Source of the DNA: Escallonia rubra
Taxonomy: Eukaryota > Streptophyta > Magnoliopsida > Escalloniales > Escalloniaceae
Direction: 5' to 3'
DNA: 64,000 nucleotides
NCBI GenBank assembly: GCA_033065855.1
Contig: JAVXUO010001587.1
Coordinates: 186,001-250,000 of the forward strand
A model generated the notes under the pieces. The model made no database searches. It was given only the letters and a program-made list of their open reading frames with translations, and had not been told where the DNA came from. The position numbers and the translations under genes were made by a program. Positions 55,461 through 64,000 of this stretch are shown piece by piece. Position 1 is the stretch's first letter. Each line of letters opens with the position of its first letter.

Positions 55461-57261
55461 ATCCATTACTGGCTTCCTCACTCGGAGATACACTCAATTG
55501 TCACTAAAAAGTATATTAGAAAAGTTCATTACATTTTCTGGGAGTAAACGAGACATGAACAATTATATAAAAGCGTGAAAATAAATAAAAAAATCTCTAT
55601 TTTCATATGCTTATTTGGCTCCCAGGCTGCACATCCAGCAGAACCTGCCTCATGGCATGTGAGATTCTAAGCATTTGGTCCCATCAAGGGAGACCTGAGC
55701 ATCTGGGAGAAGACATGCATGTTTGCCAAATAGCTTGCAGAATAAACACATGATGAAATTGAGGCAGAATTCACGCTTCTTCTTCAACTGTTGTTGACTT
55801 GGGTTGATTCTACGTTTCATGTTTGCAAAACCCATTGTGGACACACGGACAGTTTGGTCTTCCAGGAACACGAGATGCTCCATCCCACGTAGTGGGAACA
55901 TTTTGAACCGCATTTTGGTTTCCATACGATGCTGCTCGCTTTTCAAAGTCCAAACACAACGTGTTTTTGCCATTTACGGCGTGAGGTTTGGAAAGATGTG
56001 AGCCCCATGCAACGTCAACGTAGCTGCCCCATTCAACACGAAACAGGACCTTCAACTGTGAGCCATATGTAATGTGCCCCACTCAACAAGAAGATGGGAA
56101 GAGTGACTGAGGGGCAGGGGGTTGCTAAAGAGACTTTTTACCCACAAATATCTCTCTACCTTAAAAGTCTAACGTGTTTAAACATGTTTCTACACATTTT
56201 CATCACCAAAATACCCTCTAAAATGCTCCATATTACCAAATACCCGTCTGCTTTCAGAACCAATGCAACGTGGTGCCAACTACTCACGCCACCTCCAAGA
56301 GGCGCCATAGATTAAGAAAACCGCTGCTTCTCTTATGCAACCTTTCTCCCTCCTCACAACTTCTCTTATGCAACCTTTCATCACCAAAATGCCCTTTAAA
56401 ATACATCAAACGATTCTTGTGCACATCCATTCTGCTCTTCCATGTCATGTTTATCTTAAACGCATTCGATCACTCTATCGAACATGCGATTGCTTCCTTT
56501 ACGACCACCGCCAGTCCCTCGGCACAGCCTATGATCATGATTCGCCGAGCCTATGATCATGATTCTTACGCACATGTGTGAAGAACTGTCTGGTCCTTTA
56601 CAGAACCAGTGCATACAGCGTAAAGGTTTTCTTGATGATGTCTTCCCACAGGGAGAGATAATTGGTAGACGAGTAAGGTCTGCCAGAATTGGCGCGGTTG
56701 ACCAAGAAAAACTGTGCATATTCGCGCACAAGTCAGTTGAGCTTTGATATGGCCAATCAGGCATACCAGGAAAGTTAGGACAATCTGAAAGGGGGGTTAG
56801 GCCAAAAGTAGAGACAGGGAAGTAGCCGCCTGAATTTAACTGACAATTCTGGTAATTAACTCAAGTTTAAATTGTTTTTCTTTATCGTCGGATATTAAAT
56901 TAATGTGCATTTGTCTTGGTTTTAGCACTGGCAGGGTCCTCCCCCCTGATAGATAGTTACTTCAATGGATTCTAGCTTTGCGCCTTTTTTGAGTTCTCCA
57001 TGGCCATTATGGGTTGCTTGAAATCATACTACTTGAAAATATCGTTGCTCACGAGATCATCACTGCCATTGAATTTATTTTATACACAACTTTTTTCGAG
57101 CATAATGTTTGCTTAGAAACTGCAGCAAAGGTAATCTGAAACAGTGTTTTTTATGTGATTACTAAGCAAAGTGCTGGCTGCATGAGAACATTATTTTGAA
57201 TTTGCTTCCAGAAAATATAATATTCTGATATGCACTTTCCTTCATTCTTCGTATGTTGCAG
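55461..57261. other. Non-coding, possible exon relics
   Basis: Mostly no gene. Short direct repeats are present: GCCTATGATCATGATTC at about 56526 and 56550, and CTTCTCTTATGCAACCTTTC at about 56327 and 56361. A frame at about 56650-56747 after a CCCACAG acceptor encodes IIGRRVRSARIGAVDQEKLC and then stops. I cannot assign it. Confidence 0.35.
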
Positions 57262-57354
57262 AAGTGGAGGATCCTGAGCTCCAAAGAAAATGCAGATATA
57301 CTTCGAAGACAAACGAAGAATCTGGATGATTACAGGCCGGAAATTTTATTTGAG
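57262..57354 (+). pseudogene. Isolated exon resembling Nep1/EMG1 rRNA methyltransferase
   Basis: A 31-codon open stretch has a good acceptor (TATGTTGCAG) and donor (GAG|GTTGGT), both phase 0. It encodes KWRILSSKENADIL followed by KNLDDYRPEILFE. This resembles the KYQILSSDEH...NPADYRPDI region of Nep1/EMG1, the N1-specific pseudouridine methyltransferase of 18S rRNA, at roughly half of positions by eye. The neighbouring exons (for example the LDSPLNKAG block) are not found within several kb, so this is most likely a stray exon or gene relic. Confidence 0.4.
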
Positions 57355-58345
57355 GTTGGTGACTATGCTTCTTTGATATGTTACTTCCATACATTTGATG
57401 AGGAAGAAACTATAAGTTTGCAGATTTTATCTTACTCCATGGATTCACCTTTTTCATATTATCTTTGGCTTTACCAATGTTTGCAAGGTGTTTGAACATA
57501 CGCAACGACACAAATTTTTACTCTAAACTTTTGCACAACAGAGTTTGTGGAATTGTTTCCATTCTCTTCTTTTGTTGGTTGCTCCCAAACTAACCAAATA
57601 ATCAATTAACGTCTAATCAAATTCTGGGTATGCAAAAATTGAATAGTTTTGAATAGCCGGATTACGTTTATCATTGGATTATGTTTACAAGGTAGTTGCC
57701 GCGTTCTGCGATAACACCGCCTTTGTTTTTTGTATTTTCTTTTTCTAAGCTACTTACTTTATGGTCCTACAAATCTTAAACAACAACAAAGAATCATGCT
57801 TTTGCTGATTTTGAATTTCAGTGGTTTTATTTCCCCTCGCCTCGAGTTATCAATGGAGGCAAAATCTTCAAGAGCAACAAATACTATGATCGCTAAATTA
57901 GAGAAATGCTTGCTTAGATTAGCCAACTCATAACTTGTGAGGTCGCATTAAAATATGGGTGCTGATTTTGTGATCGCCACTTTGGCATGAGTGCCATTGG
58001 AACCCCAATCAATTTTATTTTAGGTTTAATTAGATATGTTCCAACTGTCTTAAAGTTGCTGCTGCAATATTTATTTTTGCAACCAAGCATACTTTATCAA
58101 CAATTTTGATTGCTATACTCTAGAGGATAGCTATAGGGAAAATTATGTGTCAACTTTATCAATTTAAAGGTACGTGTCAAACATCTCAAAATGAGCCTTA
58201 AGCGATTAACTAACTAAATTTTAGCAAGACCATGAAAGCATGGTCATGTATAGTATAGGCATGGCAAAGCAGTGCTTGTTGGTGTGAATTAGATCATAAG
58301 CTAGGATGGAAGAATATTGTACAACTCGAGAATAAAAGAGGGAGG

Positions 58346-58384
<39 letters not shown>

Positions 58385-60808
58385 GTTGTGGGCTTGGGAG
58401 CAGTCGTGCAAATGTGCTCCAACAGTAGTGTTGCAAATAACGTCTAATTTCGTGTAAATAATCTTGAATAGACACACTGTTTACTAGCCCCTAAAATTAA
58501 ACCACTGCATCATGAATTGATTCTCTTCATGACTTGGGGAAGGAGGTTATAACAGTTACTTTTCTAACAATGAGCAATGGTACAAATTAGCTTGCCCACT
58601 TTAAGTATAAGCTTAGAGCATTAGAAAAGTTTATGTTCACTATTACATAATCCTTCAGTTTTATTCCGGATTTCAGCAAAAAAAGTGCAAACTTTAAAGT
58701 CGGAAGCTTATGCTTTTTATTTATTTGGTTTATCTCACGAATAATATCAATTGAAGAAAGTGAATGTAAATTGATTATGTTGGCATTAGGAGCAACAAAC
58801 CACACATAAAAAAAGATGGCCATCAAGACACCAAAAGCACCTTTGGTCAAGGTACGTATTATTGTCAGTTTATGTATATTTCAAGCTGTGACCTTTGGCC
58901 AAAATGGATATTCTGCATATTCGCATGTCTGCTTTAACACGTTGTATCATTAAAGTAGACTGTTAGAAAGGAGCAGGAACGGTGAAAGGGAAGGAGGATG
59001 TTCAGTAATGAAGTATCTTCGTATTCTTAATTTTAGCTTTAATTTGGATGGGGTCTTAGACTCTCTTTACGAGCCTAGCAAAAATGGGGACACATAAACA
59101 GTAATTTCTTGATCTGCATATAAAGGTGTCTTCCATGATCTAATTTTTAGACTACATTCACGGTAACATGACGTCTTTAGTATTTACCACTTGACACTAG
59201 CAAGTACTAAAACAAGTGTCCCTAACTTCACATTATTTTCCTTAACATGCTGAAGGGTGACTCTTGACCTATTGATCAAGCTTAATGCTTAATTGGCTTG
59301 TCGCATGTAGGTGGCTTTTAGGATACTCTAAGATTTCGGTCGTCACAATATATTTTGATTACTCTTAGCTAGCTACACATTATTTTTCATAATCTATCGA
59401 AGGGTGACTCTTAACCTATGGCTCAAACTCATAAGATTAGGTAGAATGCTTTAATGTGCTTGTGACGTGTCTGAAGTGGCTTTAAGGATACTCTGGGTTC
59501 AGTTTGTAGCAAAAAAATTTGCAACTGCTCAGTGGTAAAAATGTGCAAAAGGAAACTTCATGTATTCTTGACAAACAAGTCATTTAGCACCCAGCCTTTA
59601 TAGCATGTTATGGGTGCAAAATTTTTCTTCAAGAATGGAAGTAGAGGATACATCTCCTCGATCTAACTTAATGTGTACCACTTGCACTTTTTTCATTTAT
59701 AGTAATTTTTTTATTAAGACCTTGTTATGCTAACGTTGAAAACTCCTCAGTTTATCATTTATCGAGAGACCAAACATTGAAAAAGAGAACCCTTGTTGAG
59801 TTTATTCAAATTATCTAGCCCCTCAATCACATGCGTCCCAGCTAACATGATGACATTCCATTAGCCTTGACGATAACTATCGTGAACATTTGGAAAAAAA
59901 TGATAGAGCTGGATATGGCCGCACACCCGCTGTAAAAGTTATTATTATTAGCAATAAAAGTCTATCTTTTTTCCCTCTCATTTCTGATGTATGAACTTCG
60001 TCCAAAAACTAGCAATTATAGCTCTTATTTTTCGTTGAGATTTCATGCATTTGTATATCATTAGTCACTGTGGTTTACATTGTGTATATGCTATCAGGTA
60101 CATTTACATTTTTAGTTTTCTTGGCCATGGTTAGACAACTTGCATATCTTTCTTTTTTTGGACAAACAAGAGCAACAGTTCAGAAACTAAGAATTTTTTG
60201 CATCTTCGAGGATTTATGAGTCACTAAGATTGGAATCCAATGTTAGAAACTATTGCTACCCACCCTCTTCGTCGACTCATTATGGACGGAAGATGCTTAG
60301 AATACAACAGAGTGCTACTCAAGACACTTTACTGAAGGGGAACTGATTTGCATATCATTGAGTAATTCAGGAATATGAAGGCAAACTTGTGTGCATGATA
60401 TCTGGATTGAGTGCTTGCTACCTGCTTATTGCAGTACAGTGAATTTCAAAAGAAGAACATATGTTGGCATAGTTTGAGTTGTTGGAAAGAGGCGATGTTT
60501 GTGACAATACTATTAGCGACTGAAGTTTTTAAGTTTGCCAGATCTTTCTTATTAAATAAAGAAAGTTTGACATTGATCAATTGCACTGAAATGATTTAAA
60601 AATTATCCTCGTGCAACGCACGTGTGGAACTACTAGTACATATAAAAGCCACTAATCTCATTTTACCTGCAATTTGCTGTCTTTTCTTTTTGGTTACAGA
60701 AAAAAAAAACTTGGGGGTCACGAGAGAGATCTTTCATAGGCAAATGTACCGCGTTTTACCAACAATGGGCAGTCTATTACTGCTATAAACTTTTTATCCG
60801 ACCAACGA
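57355..60808. other. Non-coding, no gene recognised
   Basis: AT-rich sequence. It includes a (GA)n microsatellite at 58348-58380. Short frames such as 57730-57933 have no recognisable product. Confidence 0.45.
58348..58380. repeat. (GA)n microsatellite
   Basis: A pure GA run of about 33 bp preceded by GGGAGGGG. Confidence 0.9.
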
Positions 60809-60816
60809 CCTTGATG

Positions 60817-61492
60817 CAGGGGCGGAGGCACGTTAGGACAAGGGGGGGCTGAAGCACCCCCTGACTTCTGGGGATTTTTTTTTTGGGAATCGCGTTGACC
60901 CCGTTCCCGAGATCCCGTTCCCCGAGGCCGAGACCCGTTCCCCAATCCCCGATACCCGTTCCCCGAGACTGGCCGAGAGGCACAATCGACTCTCTCTCTC
61001 TCTCACACGGTCTCACCGGCGACCGGTCACCGGTGGACAGTGAACCGACCGGCGACAGCTCCTTCAGACAGCTCCTTCAAACAGGAGCTTCGAGCCTTCG
61101 ACGGAGTGACGCCGTGACCGGACGACGACCGTCGACCTCCCGCAGTCCCGCGAGTCCCGCGACGCGCCGGCGCCGACGCCCTTGAAGAACCAGATCTGAG
61201 GTAGTCAGGTAGATCTTCTCATCTTGGTCTTGCGTCTTGCCGTCTTCCCTCTTGCTCTTAGATGCTGAATTGCTGTCTGCTTGTATTTAATATGATAATA
61301 TGTTATATTTTAGTTTAATATGTTATATTTAGTGTAATATGCTAATATAATAATATGTACAATTATTTAACTATGTGAATTTGTGTTGAGATATTGAGAT
61401 ATTGAAATTTTATTCCAATGTGCGTGTGTGTGTTTTTTTTCAAAATGGATAATTTTTGCACCCCCTGAAAAATATTCCTGGCTCCGCCCCTG
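60817..61492. mobile_element. Non-autonomous hAT element, copy 3
   Basis: The ends are CAGGGGCGGAGGCACGTTAG and, inverted, CAGGGGCGGAGCCAGGAATA. The perfect 8-bp target duplication CCTTGATG lies at 60809-60816 and 61493-61500. It is 676 bp. Its core differs from copies 1 and 2: a CCCGTTCCCCGAG-type minisatellite (60900-60970), a CT run and a GC-rich gene-like part (61010-61190). No transposase is present. Confidence 0.92.
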
Positions 61493-61500
61493 CCTTGATG

Positions 61501-64000
61501 TTATACTTTGCTGAGGAATTGGAGGGTGGGTGGAGAGGCGTTGCACAATTAACAGATAGCTCCGTCAGGGGGATGGAGTTGGCGCAATAAAATCACCTCC
61601 TCATACGAAAGATCTTATTTAATCTACGATATTTGTATCTACAATAGGAATTTACAAAAAGTCAAACGGCAAAATCCAGTGGAACAAGGGAAGTTGCAGC
61701 CGCCTTATTGTTAGTCGCTAAAGGTTTTTAGCGGCAATAGGATTTAAAATTTGTGGCTATGAGATGATTTGTTTCATCTCAACAGCAAGCAATTTGAGTT
61801 TTCAGTCATTTAGTGCGTCTTCAACAACAGTGTTGGAATGTTCCTTGTTGTAACCTCGGAATCACAATCGAGAAATAAGAGTTCCCACTATAAGTTTGGC
61901 GACATCCATTTGTACATTCAATGCATAGAAATTCCAATATTTACTACCAAAAGCGTGTTAAACCCATATTAAACCTTAACCTTCCTTTTCAGTTGTATTT
62001 TTCACATTTCATCCACTTGATGGATGAAAAAGGTAACATGCTTTGCTGGTATTTTCTTCACCTTCTTACATACTCCACCATCACCAGTACCAATGCAACC
62101 ACTACGCTAGTTAACACGGGAAAAATCCTCGATGTTACTTAAGTTAAATGAAGACTTTTGGAACCTAGAGCATCAAAAGGAAATTAAAGTCATACATATT
62201 AATTCTTTAATGAAGAAATCAAGTCTTAGAAGCACATAAACGGTTCTTTTAAGATAGTTGAAACTTCTCTCACCTAGAAAGGGAAGAAAATCATTGACAG
62301 TTTGGTATTCGGGATTCAACCAATCAAACATTTTTTGTTAATTAAGATATTTGTGTTTATCCGTAATAATGGACCATGTATCAATCTATGTCCCATTAGA
62401 GAACCCTCTTCTTCATCATATACAACCTTTCCCCTTGATAACTTGTGTTGGTTCCATGAACCATACCAAAAGCTAGCTTTACATAGCCACCATCAATTGA
62501 AAAATATGAATTCAATCAAGAACATTGAATCTTGTAAAGGGATAAGATAACCACCATTCTTACTAAATTGATTTAACCATTTTAAAGTGAATCAAGTCAA
62601 AAAACTTTAAATTATGAGAACACCAAGTAAATGAACTTTTTGAAGATCGAAAGTCTTTCAAGAGTTTCTTTGAAAAACCTAGTTTCATTAATACCAAAAT
62701 ATTTGGCATAAATTTGAAACTTATTCTCCAACAAAGACATAATCATCATGGTAGCCACCAATGTCTTAGTGGAAACAAGTTGGTGCCACCCACCCCCGGC
62801 AAAATTACTATCAGTTATGAATACCGTATCGGAGCGCGTACCGTTTTCTCCATGAAATGGTATGTATCGGTATTGGTACCGTCTACCATCTTAGATTTTG
62901 TATCAATAATACACATATACAATACTCATTCATTAGTGAACTAAAAATATATATACATATATTTCCTCCCTCACAGCTCCTCTAGAGTTTGAATTACCTC
63001 ATTTTTTTTTTAACTAAACTATTTGTTTCCAAATAAGCTGTTTGTTCCCACACAGTGGCATTAAGAACAAATAACTTATCCAATTGAATTATCTCCTCTA
63101 AAATTACCATTCTTTTTAACTATCTCATTAGCAAATTCGTATAGAAGAATAAGTTGCTTGTTCAAGAATGACAACTTTAGGTTAAAAAAAAGTTGTTTGT
63201 GTGTGCGTCTGGGTAAAAAATTTATAGAACAGTACATTATATAAATGAAAAAATATGATAAAAACTTCAAACTATGAAGTAAATCAAACTTAAGAAGTAA
63301 AAGTAAAAGCAAAGTTAAAATTGTGATGAATATTGAAAACTTATCAAGAAAGATTTTGTAAATTCTAACAAATATTTTGAGGAAGAGATTATAGAGGCTT
63401 TGATCGATATAAAAGAACCTATAGTGCTTTCTATTTAGTCTTTATATGGTCAATTTACTATATTATCCAACAAATTTTGCAACTCTTATATTTTTAAGGA
63501 ACTGGTACAAAACATAATATTTCGGCTGGTACGTAGTTCTCGGCCGGTACCATATGTATCGGCCGGTACAACTGGTATAGAGCGGTATCTTGACCGGTAC
63601 AAAATGTAAAAGATACCGTACTGATAAAAGATAAAAGTGATAAGTACCAGTCAATATGGTATTGATAACTATGATCACCATAGCAGATATAACATCCAAT
63701 CTGCTACAAAAATTTGAGCCATACTCTTGAACCCACCTCCAGAATCCAAACTACAATCGATCTTAATTTTTTATATAAATACAGTGTTCAAACTCTCTAT
63801 TCCATTTAAAATCCGTAATATAAAGAATTCAACTCAAAAATCGTAGCTCAATTTTGTATTCCTTAGTTGGCAAAATTCATGTGTTGTGGTGGGAGGACAT
63901 ACGCCGAAAGAAAGATTCGGCCTTGAGAGTATTAAGAATTTGAGTTGGCGATAAGCGTCTACGGCTGTTATCAAGTTATGGTGAGATCAAATCTTCATTC
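61501..64000. other. Non-coding, AT-rich; GGTAC-rich spots
   Basis: No gene is supported. Two spots are rich in GGTAC/GTACC words and CGGCCGGTAC: 62820-62890 and 63500-63610. They may be parts of one repeat family. Confidence 0.45.

Overview
The window is plant nuclear DNA, almost certainly from a eudicot. It has spliced genes with GT-AG introns, a plant bHLH factor and a plant purple acid phosphatase, and a dense, nested population of plant transposons (Copia, CACTA, MULE, hAT, Tourist/PIF-like, LINE-like). Only two host genes are recognised with confidence, both on the + strand. They are the 3' exons of a purple acid phosphatase of the PAP28/PAP16 type (5350-7131) and a complete five-exon bHLH35-like transcription factor (49247-52864). 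From memory, their Arabidopsis counterparts are direct neighbours (At5g57140 and At5g57150). The backbone is therefore an ancestral gene pair pushed about 42 kb apart by transposon insertions.

Layout: 1-5349 is non-coding and contains a MULE-like element with decayed 9-bp target duplications (1302-2758). The PAP exons follow, then a 5S-rRNA-like relic (7561-7696). A defective Copia retrotransposon on the minus strand (10737-15841) has 142-bp LTRs, PBS, PPT and a 5-bp target duplication. A LINE-like or retroposed insertion follows at 17644-18862. A 10-kb CACTA element (19453-29521, TSD TTG) carries TNPA-like and TNPD-like genes on the minus strand, two large tandem arrays, a 22-bp minisatellite and subterminal GCGACGG motif clusters. 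A MULE (30179-31338) is next. Then come two direct ~2-kb repeats (34880-37014 and 38095-41071) that look like LTRs of an internally deleted element. A Tourist-like MITE and a 1.1-kb TIR element are inserted in this region. An AT-rich repeat block (42400-45390) is interrupted by a hAT element. A Pack-MULE with a perfect 9-bp TSD (46730-47968) carries an intact ArfGAP zinc-finger domain. The bHLH gene follows, then a second hAT copy (54258-55452), an isolated exon resembling Nep1/EMG1 (57262-57354), a third hAT copy (60817-61492) and AT-rich sequence to the end.

The strongest points for a second look are these: the Pack-MULE with an ArfGAP open reading frame; TIR elements of several families that all carry a GC-rich, gene-like core; the CACTA element whose two transposase genes are otherwise intact but hold three in-frame TAG codons; and the stretched PAP28-bHLH35 pair. 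Family names come from recognised motifs and remembered family knowledge. No database search was possible.
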